DNA of 64,000 nt, taken from the NCBI RefSeq assembly GCF_003086795.1, contig NZ_CP026003.1, forward strand, positions 455,130-519,129. The letters are read 5' to 3'. The notes beneath the pieces were generated by a model. The model had not been told where the DNA came from. It worked only from the letters and a program-made list of their open reading frames with translations, and did no database searches. Origin of the DNA: Stenotrophomonas sp. SAU14A_NAIMI4_5. GTDB taxonomy: Bacteria > Pseudomonadota > Gammaproteobacteria > Xanthomonadales > Xanthomonadaceae. Position 1 is the stretch's first letter. Each line of letters starts with the position of its first letter. Below, piece by piece: positions 1-8,493 of the stretch. Position numbers and translations under genes: made by a program.

Positions 1-118
1 CTCCCTGGTGAAATTAGCGCTGTGGAACCACCCGATCCCATCCCGAACTCGGAAGTGAAACGCAGCTGCGCCGATGGTAGTGTGGCTCAAGCCATGCGAG
101 AGTAGGTCATCGCCAGGG
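1..118 (+). rRNA. rrf: 5S ribosomal RNA, copy 1
   Basis: 5S rRNA of the large ribosomal subunit. The 5' strand CCCTGGTGA near base 3 pairs with TCGCCAGGG at 110-118 to form the closing helix, and the central CCGAACTCGGAAGTGAAAC loop is typical of bacterial 5S. The window begins at or within one or two bases of the 5' end, so the gene is complete or nearly so. An intrinsic terminator follows at once. The 16S and 23S genes of this operon should lie upstream, outside the window. Confidence 0.95.
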
Positions 119-126
119 TTTACACC

Positions 127-163
127 CAAAAACCCCGCTGCTCACGCAGCGGGGTTTTTTCTT
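127..163 (+). terminator. Intrinsic terminator after 5S copy 1
   Basis: A GC stem (CCCCGCTGC pairing with GCAGCGGGG around a TCAC loop) is preceded by an A run and followed by six T residues. It is a classic Rho-independent terminator closing the rRNA transcript. Confidence 0.9.
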
Positions 164-248
164 ATTAAGTGAAGGCACCGCTTTTCCGGGTACCTTCCGC
201 CCCAAGGGCAAGATCGCGAGCTGGCGCTGCAAGCGCTGCTGCAACCGT

Positions 249-366
249 CTCCCTGGTGAAATTAGCGCTGTGGAACCACCCGATCCCATCCCGAACTCGG
301 AAGTGAAACGCAGCTGCGCCGATGGTAGTGTGGCTCAAGCCATGCGAGAGTAGGTCATCGCCAGGG
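249..366 (+). rRNA. rrf: 5S ribosomal RNA, copy 2 (tandem duplicate)
   Basis: Identical over its whole length to the 5S gene at 1-118, and offset from it by exactly 248 bases. The 5' flank (bases 165-248) is an rRNA-spacer-like sequence. The duplicated unit also contains the same terminator, with one base fewer in the A and T tracts, so spacer, 5S and terminator were probably duplicated together. Whether copy 2 is reached by read-through or has its own promoter cannot be told from the sequence. Confidence 0.95.
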
Positions 367-374
367 TTTACACC

Positions 375-410
375 CAAAACCCCGCTGCTCACGCAGCGGG
401 GTTTTTCTTT
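375..410 (+). terminator. Intrinsic terminator after 5S copy 2
   Basis: Same hairpin as at 127-163 (CCCCGCTGC stem, TCAC loop) followed by TTTTT. It ends the rRNA operon. Confidence 0.9.
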
Positions 411-468
411 GCGCGCAGATAAACACGCTGGGGGCGTTGCCGCGCGTTGCGCGGTGCCAGCCAAGGCT

Positions 469-492
469 GTAGATCCACGCCATGCGTGGATG
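469..492 (+). repeat. SMAG palindrome (GTAGATCCACGCC type)
   Basis: GTAG head followed by the self-complementary core ATCCACGCCATGCGTGGAT. It is one member of the S. maltophilia GTAG repeat family, in the interval between the rRNA terminator and the convergent peptidase gene. Confidence 0.85.
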
Positions 493-510
493 GACCGCCC
501 CACCGCCCAC

Positions 511-541
511 AAAAAAAGGCGGCGCCCCGTGGGGCGCCGCC
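511..541 (-). terminator. Intrinsic terminator of the M28 peptidase gene
   Basis: Read on the minus strand, an 11-bp GC stem (GGCGGCGCCCC and its complement) with a two-base loop is followed by seven U residues. It lies 38 bases past the stop codon of the minus-strand peptidase gene. Confidence 0.9.
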
Positions 542-559
542 TGGACCTCAACACTGTTC

Positions 560-582
560 AGTCGAGCATGGCTCGGCTTTAC
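560..582 (-). repeat. Degenerate SMAG whose head forms a stop codon
   Basis: On the minus strand the element reads GTAAAGCCGAGCCATGCTCG, a SMAG core with GTAA instead of GTAG. The TAA is the stop codon of the M28 peptidase, so the repeat overlaps the end of the gene by three bases. Confidence 0.6.
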
Positions 583-2291
583 GGGGCCGCAGCCTTGTTC
601 TTCATCATCTCGTCGCGGGCGGCCTTGAAGGGATTGCCTTCGTACCAGTTCGGCCAGCGATCGCCGCCTGCCAGTTCCTTGCCCACGCCGTACATCAGTT
701 CCAGGTCTTCCACGGTGCCATCCAGCTTCCAGGTGGACGCATCGAACTCATCCTTCGGCCCGTGGTAGCGGTTGTTGCCGTAATCGGTCGCGGCCTTGCG
801 GCCCGCGTCGACGCCACCGTCGCGCAGGTCCTCGCCACCGTCGGCATACAGCGCCGGCACGCCGGCCTTGGCGAAATTGAAGTGGTCCGAACGGAAGTAG
901 AAGCCGCTCTGCACCGAGGTCTCGCCGTGCAGGGTGCGATCCTGGGCGGCAGCCAGCGGCTTGAGGATGTCCTCCAGCTCGGAACTGCCGAAACCGGTCA
1001 CCGTCACGTCCTTGGCACGGCCGGCCACCGACATCGCGTCGATGTTGATCACGCCGGCAATCTTGTCCAGCGGGAAGGTCGGGTGGGCCACGTAGTACTT
1101 GGAACCCAGCAGGCCGGACTCTTCCAGGGTCACGGCCAGGAACACCACCGAACGCTCCGGCTTCGGATCCTGGTGGGCCATGGCTTCGGCCACTTCGAGG
1201 ATGCCGGCCACGCCGGTCGCGTTGTCGACAGCACCGTTGTAGATGTTGTCGCCTTCCTCGCCCTCATGCTTGCCCAGGTGGTCCCAGTGGGCCATGTACA
1301 GCACGGCTTCGTCGGCACGCTTGCTGCCCGGCAGCACGCCCACCACGTTGCGCGACTGCTTCTGCGCGATCTGGCTCTTCAGGTCGACCGCAGCGGTGGC
1401 CTTCAGCGGGACCGGCTTGAAGCCGCGCTTGCTGGCGTCCTTGTAGGCCTGCGCCAGGTCCAGGCCGGCCCCGGCAAACAGCGCCTTGGCGGCGTTCGCA
1501 CTCAGCCAGCCCTGCACCGGGATGCGCGCTTCCGGATCATCCTTGGCCGGCAGGTCGTACTGCGGGCCGGCCCACGAGTTCTTCACCACGTCCCAGCCAT
1601 AGGAAGCACCGGCGGTGTCGTGCACGATCAGCGCGGCGGCGGCACCCTTGCGGGCGGCTTCCTCGAACTTGTAGGTCCAGCGCCCGTAATAGGTCATGCG
1701 CTTGCCGTCGAACAGCGTCTCGTCGCCGACATGGAAGCCCGGGTCGTTGACGAACATCACGACCGTCTTGCCCTTCCAGTCCTGGCCGGCGTAGTCGTTC
1801 CACTTCTGCTCCGGCGCATCCACGCCATAGCCGACGAACACGAGGTCACTGGCATCGACCTTCACTTCGGCCTCGCCGGTACGGGTGCCCACCACCATGT
1901 CGGTGCCGAACTTCAGCTCGGTGGTCTTGCCACCCTGGGTGATCTTCAGGACGGTCGATTCGTCGGCCGTGGTCTCGGTCATCGGCACGTCCTGGAACCA
2001 GCTGTCACCGTTGCCCGGCTGAAGGCCGATGCGCTGCATCTGGTCGCGGATGTAGTTGACCGTCAGTTCTTCGCCCTTGCTGCCCGGGGCGCGGCCTTCG
2101 AATTCGTCCGAAGCCAGCGTCTTGACCATCTCGCTGAAGTCGGCGGCGTTGATGCCGGGCGAGAAGGTGTGGGCTGCCGGCGTGGCGGCAGCATCGGGGC
2201 TGGCGGCAGGCGCCGGCGTGGAAGTGTCTTCGCCTTTGCAGGCACTGAGCGCGGCCGCGGCGGCCAGGCACAGGAGGAGTTTGCGGGGCAT
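579..2291 (-). CDS. M28 family metallopeptidase, lipoprotein
   Basis: A 570-residue zinc aminopeptidase-type peptidase, predicted to be exported and lipid-anchored. The start at 2291 has an AGGA ribosome-binding site and gives a signal peptide ending in the lipobox LSAC (Cys18). A PA-like insert precedes the catalytic domain. The M28 metal ligands are visible in order: AHWDHLG (His), NGAVDNATG (bridging Asp), TLEESGLLG (catalytic Glu pair), INIDAMS (Asp) and RYHGPKDE (His). The family cleaves N-terminal residues from peptides; the specificity here is unknown. The gene is monocistronic, ending in a strong terminator, and its stop lies in a degenerate SMAG. Upstream is a separate minus-strand gene starting at 3038. 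Confidence 0.93.
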   Translation of the reverse strand: MPRKLLLCLAAAAALSACKGEDTSTPAPAASPDAAATPAAHTFSPGINAADFSEMVKTLASDEFEGRAPGSKGEELTVNYIRDQMQRIGLQPGNGDSWFQDVPMTETTADESTVLKITQGGKTTELKFGTDMVVGTRTGEAEVKVDASDLVFVGYGVDAPEQKWNDYAGQDWKGKTVVMFVNDPGFHVGDETLFDGKRMTYYGRWTYKFEEAARKGAAAALIVHDTAGASYGWDVVKNSWAGPQYDLPAKDDPEARIPVQGWLSANAAKALFAGAGLDLAQAYKDASKRGFKPVPLKATAAVDLKSQIAQKQSRNVVGVLPGSKRADEAVLYMAHWDHLGKHEGEEGDNIYNGAVDNATGVAGILEVAEAMAHQDPKPERSVVFLAVTLEESGLLGSKYYVAHPTFPLDKIAGVINIDAMSVAGRAKDVTVTGFGSSELEDILKPLAAAQDRTLHGETSVQSGFYFRSDHFNFAKAGVPALYADGGEDLRDGGVDAGRKAATDYGNNRYHGPKDEFDASTWKLDGTVEDLELMYGVGKELAGGDRWPNWYEGNPFKAARDEMMKNKAAAP

Positions 2292-2375
2292 CGTCGTTTC
2301 CTGGATACACGAGGGATGGCCACGCCGGGCGCGGCCGGTGAAGGGGAGCATTCCCCGTACTGCAGCGCCGGGGAC

Positions 2376-3038
2376 TCAGTCCGCCGGCGCGGTATCGGTG
2401 TCGAACGGGATCGGCTCGGCACCGGTGACCGGCCCGACGCGTGCGGTGCGGTGCACGTACAGCACCACCTCGCGTTCGAACAGCAGCGGGCCTTCGACCA
2501 CGGCGTTGGGGCCGATGATCACGCGCGGCTTGCGGCTGGCCGTGAGCGAAACGCTGAAATTGGGCTTGCGCACGCGCAGGCCGCCACCGACCTGCGAGCC
2601 GATGCCCACGGTGATGTCACCGTTGACCGTTTCCACGTCCTTGCGCACGCGGCTGCTGACCAGGCCGATGCCACCATTGACCGTTTCCACGCCGCCTTCG
2701 ATCTGGCTGCCGTGGTCGCTGAAGATGCTGCCGTTGACCGTGCTGACATCGCCTTGGGCGATGACTTCACGGCCCAGGCGCACGCTGCCGTTGACCGTCT
2801 CGATGCTGCCGGTGCGGGCGCGGTCGGCCACGGTGACGCCGCCGTTGACGGTGTCGATGCTGCCGGTTTCCACGCCATCACCCACGCGGATGCCGCCGTT
2901 GACGGTGTCCAGCTTGCCGTAGCGCTGGCCCGGGTCGGCGCTGATGCTGCCGTTGACCTTGCTGATGTTGTCCTGCGCGCCAAGCGGGCCGGCGACCAGC
3001 AGTGCGCCCAACAGCAGCGGAATGGAGAGCGTTTTCAT
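2376..3038 (-). CDS. TVNG-repeat beta-solenoid-like secreted protein
   Basis: 220 residues with a clear signal peptide (cleavage near GAQ, residue 22) and a GAGG ribosome-binding site. Between about residues 26 and 165 there are seven imperfect repeats of 18-20 residues, each starting (S/T)(K/T)VNG followed by S, G or D and a hydrophobic residue. This periodicity fits a beta-solenoid like those of DUF4097 or bactofilin-type proteins. The C-terminal 50 residues lack the repeat. It lies 85 bases upstream of the M28 peptidase in the same direction and may be cotranscribed. The function is not known; an envelope structural or adhesive role is inference. Confidence 0.8.
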   Translation of the reverse strand: MKTLSIPLLLGALLVAGPLGAQDNISKVNGSISADPGQRYGKLDTVNGGIRVGDGVETGSIDTVNGGVTVADRARTGSIETVNGSVRLGREVIAQGDVSTVNGSIFSDHGSQIEGGVETVNGGIGLVSSRVRKDVETVNGDITVGIGSQVGGGLRVRKPNFSVSLTASRKPRVIIGPNAVVEGPLLFEREVVLYVHRTARVGPVTGAEPIPFDTDTAPAD

Positions 3039-3133
3039 GGGGGACCTCGTTGTTGTGCGGCTGGCAGGCCGCGTGCGTTGATGTCACCATTCCCCGGCAC
3101 CCCCTGCAACTGCCTGAAGTCACTGGAAAGCCC

Positions 3134-4438
3134 TTGCGCAACAACGTCTTCCCCTCACGCCGACATCACACCGCCGCTGCCCGCGCCGGGCGTTGCCTGT
3201 TGCTGGGGCTGGCATTGGCGCTGGCCGCTCCCCTGCCGGGCAGCGCGCAGACCGCTTCTACCCGCGAGGCCGAGCGCAAGCTGCAGAAGCTGCGTACCGA
3301 ACTGAAGGGCGTGGCGCAGGAGCGCCGGCAGATCGAGGGCCAGCGCGGCCAGGCCTCACGGCAGCTGCGCGATGCCGACGAAAAGGTTGCCCGCAGCGGC
3401 CGGGCACTGGCCCAGACCGAAACCGCGCTGCGCGAGCAGAACCAGGCCCTGGCCGAAGCCGAACAGCGTCGCGCCACCCTGCAGGCCAACCTGGCCCAGC
3501 AGAACCGCGAGTTGGCCGGGCTGCTGCGCGCGGCCTACCAGCTGGGCAACCATGCCCCGCTGAAGCTGCTGCTGTCGCAGGACACGGTGGCCGATGCCAA
3601 CCGTGCCCTGGCGTACCACCGCTACCTGCAGCGCGAGCGCGCGCAGCGCATCGCCACCCTCACCGGCGACCTGAAGGAACTGGAGACGCTGCAGGCGCAG
3701 ATTGCCGAGCGCAAACAGACCCTGCAGGGCGCGCAGCGCGACCAGAAGCAGCAGGCGGCCTCGCTGGCGGCAGATCGCCGCGATCGCGCGCAGACCGTGG
3801 CCTCGCTGGAAGAACGCTTCAAGGACCGCCGCGAGAAGGAACAGGCACTCGGCCAGGATGCCAAGGCGCTGGAAACGCTGCTGGCCAACCTGCGTGCGGC
3901 CGCCGCCCGCGCCGAGGCCGAACGCCGTGCCGCCGCGCGCAAGGCGGCCGCCGAAAAGGCCGCTGCCGAAAAGGCCGCACGCCAGGCCAAGGCCGAGGGC
4001 CGCCCGCCGCCGCCGACCAAGGTCCCGCCGGCCGTGGCCTCCGCGCCTGCACCGAAGGTGGGCGGGCTGGGCTGGCCGCTGTCGGGCAACCTGCTGGCCC
4101 GCTATGGCGCCAAGCTGCCCGACGGGCGCACCAGCAGCGGCGTGCTGATCGGCGCGCCGGCAGGCAGCACCGTCACCGCCGTGGCCGATGGCACCGTGGT
4201 GTTCTCCGACTGGATGACCGGCTACGGGATGATCCTGATCGTCGACCATGGCAACGGCTACATGAGCCTGTACGCACACAACGACACCCTGCTGAAGGAT
4301 GCCGGCGCGCGCGTGAGCCGTGGTGATGCCGTGGCCAAGGTCGGCAATTCCGGTGGCCAGGGCGTGACCGCGCTGTACTTCGAGCTGCGCCGCGGCGGAC
4401 AACCGGTCAACCCGGACAGCTGGCTGCAGCGGCGCTGA
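3134..4438 (+). CDS. envC: EnvC-like murein hydrolase activator (degenerate LytM)
   Basis: A 434-residue periplasmic factor that would activate cell-division amidases. The chosen start is TTG at 3134, with GGAAAG just upstream, giving a signal peptide ending near GSAQ. Residues about 40-270 are a long charged coiled coil rich in Arg, Gln and Ala, followed by an Ala/Lys linker and a C-terminal M23/LytM domain. The LytM zinc ligands are largely replaced: no HxxxD is seen, SLYAHND keeps one His, and the usual LHFE is LYFE. That matches EnvC, which activates AmiA/B rather than cutting itself. It lies 107 bases upstream of the CtpA gene, the arrangement common in gamma-proteobacteria. An ATG further upstream would remove the signal-peptide position and is less likely. 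Confidence 0.88.
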   Translation: MRNNVFPSRRHHTAAARAGRCLLLGLALALAAPLPGSAQTASTREAERKLQKLRTELKGVAQERRQIEGQRGQASRQLRDADEKVARSGRALAQTETALREQNQALAEAEQRRATLQANLAQQNRELAGLLRAAYQLGNHAPLKLLLSQDTVADANRALAYHRYLQRERAQRIATLTGDLKELETLQAQIAERKQTLQGAQRDQKQQAASLAADRRDRAQTVASLEERFKDRREKEQALGQDAKALETLLANLRAAAARAEAERRAAARKAAAEKAAAEKAARQAKAEGRPPPPTKVPPAVASAPAPKVGGLGWPLSGNLLARYGAKLPDGRTSSGVLIGAPAGSTVTAVADGTVVFSDWMTGYGMILIVDHGNGYMSLYAHNDTLLKDAGARVSRGDAVAKVGNSGGQGVTALYFELRRGGQPVNPDSWLQRR

Positions 4439-4545
4439 ATCGACGCTGCTGCGACCGGGCCGGATTCAACGGGAATTTAGCCACGCTTCGCGCATAATCG
4501 GGGCATGTGCCTTGGGCACGATGCCACCGTCGACAGGAGTGATCC

Positions 4546-6003
4546 ATGCGCGCAGCCCGTACCGCCACCCTCTTGCTGGCCCTGATGCCAGCGCTGTCCT
4601 GGGCGCAGCAGACTGCGCCGGCCGCCACCGATACCTCCGGCCAGGCAGCGAGCAACGAGGAGGCGGTGACCTCGAAGGTGCCGCTGGAAGACATCCGTCG
4701 TTTCGTCTCGGTCTACAACGCGGTCCGCGCGGCCTATGTCGACCCGGTCGATGACAACAAGCTGATGCAGTCGGCCGTGCGCGGCCTGCTGCTGGATCTC
4801 GATCCGCACAGCACCTACTTCAACAAGGAAGACGCCGAGGCCTTCGACGAGCAGGCCAACGGTGCCTACGAGGGCATCGGCGTGGAGCTGCAGCAGCAGC
4901 CCGACAACGCCAGCATGAAGGTCATCTCGCCGATCGACGACACGCCGGCGGCCAAGGCCGGCATCCTCGCCGGCGACCTGATCATCGCCATCGACGGCAA
5001 GCCGATCAGCGCCATCGATGCCAGCGAGCCGCTGCGTGGCCCGGCCGGCAGCAAGGTGGTGCTGACCATCGTGCGCGACGGCAAGCCCAAGCCGTTCGAT
5101 GTCAGCCTGACCCGGCAGACCATCCGCGTGACCAGCGTGAAGAGCCGCATGCTCGAACCGGGCTACGGCTACATCCGCCTGAGCACGTTCCAGGCCGATA
5201 CCGGTTCTGATTTCCAGAAGCACGTGCAGCAGCTGCAGAAGCAGGCCGGTGGCCAGCTCAAGGGCCTGGTGCTGGATCTGCGCAGCAACCCGGGTGGCCT
5301 GCTTACCGCCGCGGTGCAGGTGGCCGATGACCTGCTCGACAAGGGCAACATCGTCAGCACCCGCGGCCGCATCAGCATCAGCGATGCGCGCTTCGATGCG
5401 ACGCCGGGCGACCTGCTGAAGGGCGCGCCGGTGGTGGTGCTGGCCGACGCGGGTTCGGCCAGTGCGTCCGAAGTGCTGGCCGGTGCGCTGCGCGACAACA
5501 AGCGCGCGCGCGTGGTCGGCAGCCGGACCTTCGGCAAGGGCTCGGTGCAGACCGTGCTGCCGCTGGACAACGGCGATTCGGTCAAGCTGACCACGGCGCG
5601 CTATTACACGCCCAGTGGCAAGTCGATCCAGGCCACCGGCATCGTGCCCGACGTCGAACTGAAGCCGGCGCCGACGCCGGAGGAAGATGCACTGCCGGCC
5701 AGCCTGAGCGATTACAGCGAGGCGACCCTGCCGGGCCACCTGCGCGGTGACGACGAAGGTACCGAGGGCTACCGCGCCGGTGCGGTGCTGCCGGGCGATG
5801 CGCCGATCAATGACGCCCTGGCCGAACTGAAGAACCCCGGTTCGGTGGCCACGCGGCTGAAGGCCGAAGCGGCCAAGGCCGAGGCGGAGAAGGCGACGAA
5901 GGCCGCGGCCGCCAGGCCTGAGGCGAAGCCCGATGCGAACGCAGAGCCCAAGCCCGAACCGAAGCCCGCGGCCAAGCCGGCCGAAACCCCGGCCAAGCCC
6001 TGA
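4546..6003 (+). CDS. ctpA: S41 carboxy-terminal processing protease CtpA
   Basis: A 485-residue periplasmic serine protease that trims or degrades proteins from the C-terminus. ATG is preceded by AGGAG. Order: signal peptide ending LSWAQ; N-terminal helical region; PDZ domain (about residues 105-190, with GIGVELQ and AGILAGD); S41 catalytic core with LDLRSNPGG, the nucleophile Ser in GSASASE and the general-base Lys in TFGKGSVQ. The last 60 residues are a Lys/Ala/Pro-rich tail. It follows the EnvC-like gene, and the two may act together in cell-wall remodelling. A SMAG pair starts two bases after the stop. Confidence 0.95.
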   Translation: MRAARTATLLLALMPALSWAQQTAPAATDTSGQAASNEEAVTSKVPLEDIRRFVSVYNAVRAAYVDPVDDNKLMQSAVRGLLLDLDPHSTYFNKEDAEAFDEQANGAYEGIGVELQQQPDNASMKVISPIDDTPAAKAGILAGDLIIAIDGKPISAIDASEPLRGPAGSKVVLTIVRDGKPKPFDVSLTRQTIRVTSVKSRMLEPGYGYIRLSTFQADTGSDFQKHVQQLQKQAGGQLKGLVLDLRSNPGGLLTAAVQVADDLLDKGNIVSTRGRISISDARFDATPGDLLKGAPVVVLADAGSASASEVLAGALRDNKRARVVGSRTFGKGSVQTVLPLDNGDSVKLTTARYYTPSGKSIQATGIVPDVELKPAPTPEEDALPASLSDYSEATLPGHLRGDDEGTEGYRAGAVLPGDAPINDALAELKNPGSVATRLKAEAAKAEAEKATKAAAARPEAKPDANAEPKPEPKPAAKPAETPAKP

Positions 6004-6004
6004 G

Positions 6005-6065
6005 GTAGCGCCGGGCCACGCCCGGCGACGCGGTGAGTGGGGAGCCGGCCAGCGGCCGGCACTAC
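6005..6065. repeat. SMAG inverted pair
   Basis: A plus-oriented GTAGCGCCGGGCC element (6005-6027) and a minus-oriented element of the GTAGTGCCGGCC type (6044-6065), with 16 bases between, lie in the convergent interval between ctpA and the rhomboid gene. Confidence 0.85.
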
Positions 6066-6072
6066 CCGGTGC

Positions 6073-6765
6073 TCAGAACCCGTGGCGCTTGCGCAGCTTG
6101 CGGGCGATGGCCGCGCGCACGTACACGCCGTACAGCAGGCCGAACACGAAGCCACCGATGTGCGCCCACCAGGCCACCATGCCGAAGCTTGGGCCGATGT
6201 GGGCGAACACCACCTGCAGTGCGGCCCAGACGCCGATCAGCAGATAGGCCGGGGCACGCACGAATTCCAGGAACAGGCCCAGCGGGATGACCACGCCCAG
6301 GCGCGCGGCCGGGAACAGCGCCAGGTAGGCGCCGATCATCGCCGACACCGCGCCGCTGGCGCCGATGATGATCTGGTCCGGGCTGCCCATGGTGTAGATC
6401 GCCACCAGGTTGGACACCGCGCCGCCGACCAGGAACAGCAGCATCAGCCGCCACGGCCCCAGCACGCGCTCGGCGGGCAGGCCGAAGATCAGCAGGAACA
6501 CCAGGTTGCCCAGCAGGTGCGACCAGTCCGCGTGCAGGAACAGGGCGGTGAACAACCGCAGCACGCTGCCGTCCTGCAGGGTCGCCCACCAGTCCTGGGG
6601 CTGGGTCAGGCCGGTCGACAGCGCGCCCCAGTCCAGCCAGAGGCTGTTGCGGGCGTCGCCCGGACGCGAGATCGACCACAGGAATGCCAGCCACAATGCC
6701 GCAAACAGCACGGGTGTAGCCCAGCGCAGCGTGGCCTTCTTGCGGGAGGGGAGAGACACGAACAT
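6073..6765 (-). CDS. Rhomboid family intramembrane serine protease
   Basis: A 230-residue polytopic membrane protein that cleaves substrates within the bilayer. About six hydrophobic segments are visible. The nucleophile lies in GASGAVSA and the partner His in AWWAHIGGFVFG, the rhomboid dyad; an HLLGN motif in TM2 is also present (DWSHLLGNLVF). The start ATG at 6765 gives a short basic cytoplasmic leader (SRKK). Its ribosome-binding site is weak. It is convergent with ctpA and divergent from the fadL gene. Substrates cannot be inferred. Confidence 0.93.
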   Translation of the reverse strand: MFVSLPSRKKATLRWATPVLFAALWLAFLWSISRPGDARNSLWLDWGALSTGLTQPQDWWATLQDGSVLRLFTALFLHADWSHLLGNLVFLLIFGLPAERVLGPWRLMLLFLVGGAVSNLVAIYTMGSPDQIIIGASGAVSAMIGAYLALFPAARLGVVIPLGLFLEFVRAPAYLLIGVWAALQVVFAHIGPSFGMVAWWAHIGGFVFGLLYGVYVRAAIARKLRKRHGF

Positions 6766-6848
6766 GGCCGCTAGCCTAGCGTGCCGGGGCTTTGCGCGGG
6801 CGAGGCGCCTGTTCAGTTTTTGCGCATCGAATACGGCCGCTGCTGTTA

Positions 6849-6895
6849 TTGTTTCATTAACGGCTCTGGGTAATACTCGCATACGGCGTCGTATG
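6849..6895 (+). promoter_or_regulatory. Candidate fadL promoter and operator palindrome
   Basis: TTGTTT (6849-6854) and TAATAC (6871-6876), 16 bases apart, form a weak sigma70-like promoter. Immediately downstream is the perfect dyad CATACG-GCGT-CGTATG (6880-6895). Its place just after the -10 suggests a repressor site, for example for a TetR-type fatty-acid regulator. That assignment is inference. Confidence 0.45.
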
Positions 6896-6993
6896 TCGGG
6901 AGGGGAATCCGGCGCGTTCTGGCGGGCCTTTGCGGGTCCGGTAGGCGCAGGCGCACTCAGAGCACCATCACCGCTTACCGGAGAGAGAACACG

Positions 6994-8337
6994 ATGCAAA
7001 CTGCTTCCACCATTGCCCGACTGACCCTGCTGGCCGTCGGCGTTGCCGGTGCGCTGGCCGCCGCTGATGCCAACGCCGCTGCCTTTCAGCTGAAGGAAAA
7101 CAGCGCCAAGGGCCTGGGCCGTGCGTTCGCCGGCTCCGGCAGCGCCGAGGGCGACGCGTCCATCATCGCCGTCAACCCGGCCGGCATGCGCCAGCTGGAC
7201 GGCACCATGGTCCAGGGCGACCTCAGCGCCATCAGTTTCAAGGCCGAGTTCAAGGGCCAGGGCCGTAAGCCGACGGGCGCCGCGCAGACCGGCAGTGACG
7301 GTGGCGACGCCGGCATGATTGCGCCGGTCCCGGCCGCTTACTTCCACATGCCTCTGGGCGAGAAGGCCCATTTTGGTGTCTCGCTGACCGCACCGTTCGG
7401 CTTCAAGACTGAGTACGACAACGGCTGGGTGGGCCGCTACAGCGGCCTGAAGACCGACCTGAAGGCCATCGATCTGGGCTTCGCCGCGTCCTATGACGTG
7501 AACCCGTACGTGTCGTTCGGTGCATCGGTGTTCGTCGAGCACCTGACCATCGAACTGAGCAACAACATTGACTTCGGCACCGCGCTGGCTCAGTCGCGTG
7601 TGCCGGGCTTCGCCCCGGGCAGCGCCGATGGCAAGCTGACCGTGGAAGGCGACAACAACGCCGTGGGCTGGACCGTCGGCGGCCTGTTCAGCCCGGACGA
7701 GAACACCCACATCGGCATCAGCTACCGCTCCAAGGTCGAGCACAAGATCACCGGTGGCGACGCCACCTTCGATGTGCCAGCCAATGCGGCAGCGGTGCTG
7801 GCTGCGGCTCAGCCGGGCCGCTTTGTCACCACCAGCGGCAAGGCTACGGTGACCCTGCCGGCGTCGGCCACCCTGAGCGTGACCCACAAGGTCAACGACC
7901 GCTGGACGGTGATGGGTGACGTCACCCGTACCGCCTGGTCGACCGCCTTTGACCAGGTCACCATCGACTACGCCTCGGCGCAGCCGGACTCGGTGCTGGA
8001 ATTTGGCTACCGCGATACCACCTTCGTCTCGCTGGGTACCGACTTCAAGCTGAGCGACACCGTCACCCTGCGTGGCGGCGTTGCGCTGGACCAGACCCCG
8101 ACCACCGATGCCCACCGCGACGTGCGCGTGCCGGATACCAGCCGCAAGTGGCTGTCGCTGGGCGTGGGCTGGACGCCGTCGGCCAACACCGAATACAACT
8201 TCGGTTACACCCACCTGTTCACCAGCGACCCGAACGTGAACGTGCCGGCGACCACCAACAACCAGGGCAACTCGCTGTCGGGCAAGTACAAGGTCCGTGG
8301 CGACGTGCTGGCTGCGTCGTTCCAGTACAAGTTCTGA
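6994..8337 (+). CDS. fadL: FadL/OmpP1 family outer-membrane transporter
   Basis: A 447-residue outer-membrane beta-barrel of the family that takes up long-chain fatty acids and other hydrophobic compounds. It has a strong ribosome-binding site (GGAGAGAG) and a signal peptide ending NANAAAF. The mature N-terminus carries the family motif AAFQLKENSAKGLGRAFAG and the NPAGM segment of the hatch domain. The chain ends in a Phe (QYKF), the usual Omp assembly signal. A promoter with a palindromic operator candidate lies about 100 bases upstream and a terminator follows, so it is probably monocistronic. Confidence 0.93.
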   Translation: MQTASTIARLTLLAVGVAGALAAADANAAAFQLKENSAKGLGRAFAGSGSAEGDASIIAVNPAGMRQLDGTMVQGDLSAISFKAEFKGQGRKPTGAAQTGSDGGDAGMIAPVPAAYFHMPLGEKAHFGVSLTAPFGFKTEYDNGWVGRYSGLKTDLKAIDLGFAASYDVNPYVSFGASVFVEHLTIELSNNIDFGTALAQSRVPGFAPGSADGKLTVEGDNNAVGWTVGGLFSPDENTHIGISYRSKVEHKITGGDATFDVPANAAAVLAAAQPGRFVTTSGKATVTLPASATLSVTHKVNDRWTVMGDVTRTAWSTAFDQVTIDYASAQPDSVLEFGYRDTTFVSLGTDFKLSDTVTLRGGVALDQTPTTDAHRDVRVPDTSRKWLSLGVGWTPSANTEYNFGYTHLFTSDPNVNVPATTNNQGNSLSGKYKVRGDVLAASFQYKF

Positions 8338-8367
8338 TCCAGGCCACGGCCTGAAGCAGTACGAGGA

Positions 8368-8396
8368 GGGCCCCGCGCAAGCGGGGCTTTCTTTTT
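8368..8396 (+). terminator. Intrinsic terminator of fadL
   Basis: GCCCCGC-GCAA-GCGGGGC stem-loop followed by TTTCTTTTT, 32 bases after the fadL stop. Confidence 0.9.
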
Positions 8397-8410
8397 GTGG
8401 GTAGACGCCC

Positions 8411-8468
8411 TCCACGCATGGCGTGGATCTACTGATGGGGTGGTCATCCACGCATGGCGTGGATCTAC
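8411..8468 (-). repeat. Two minus-oriented SMAGs in tandem
   Basis: Two copies of the ATCCACGC-type palindrome with CTAC at the right end (8411-8432 and 8445-8468) sit between the fadL terminator and the next ribosome-binding site. Confidence 0.85.
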
Positions 8469-8493
8469 TGACGGGATTCTGGCGGAGGAAACG

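Noticed and set aside
447..3305. A 952-codon open frame on the plus strand
   Set aside because: It is antisense to the M28 peptidase and TVNG-repeat genes, whose families and ribosome-binding sites are clear. Long antisense frames are expected at this GC content.
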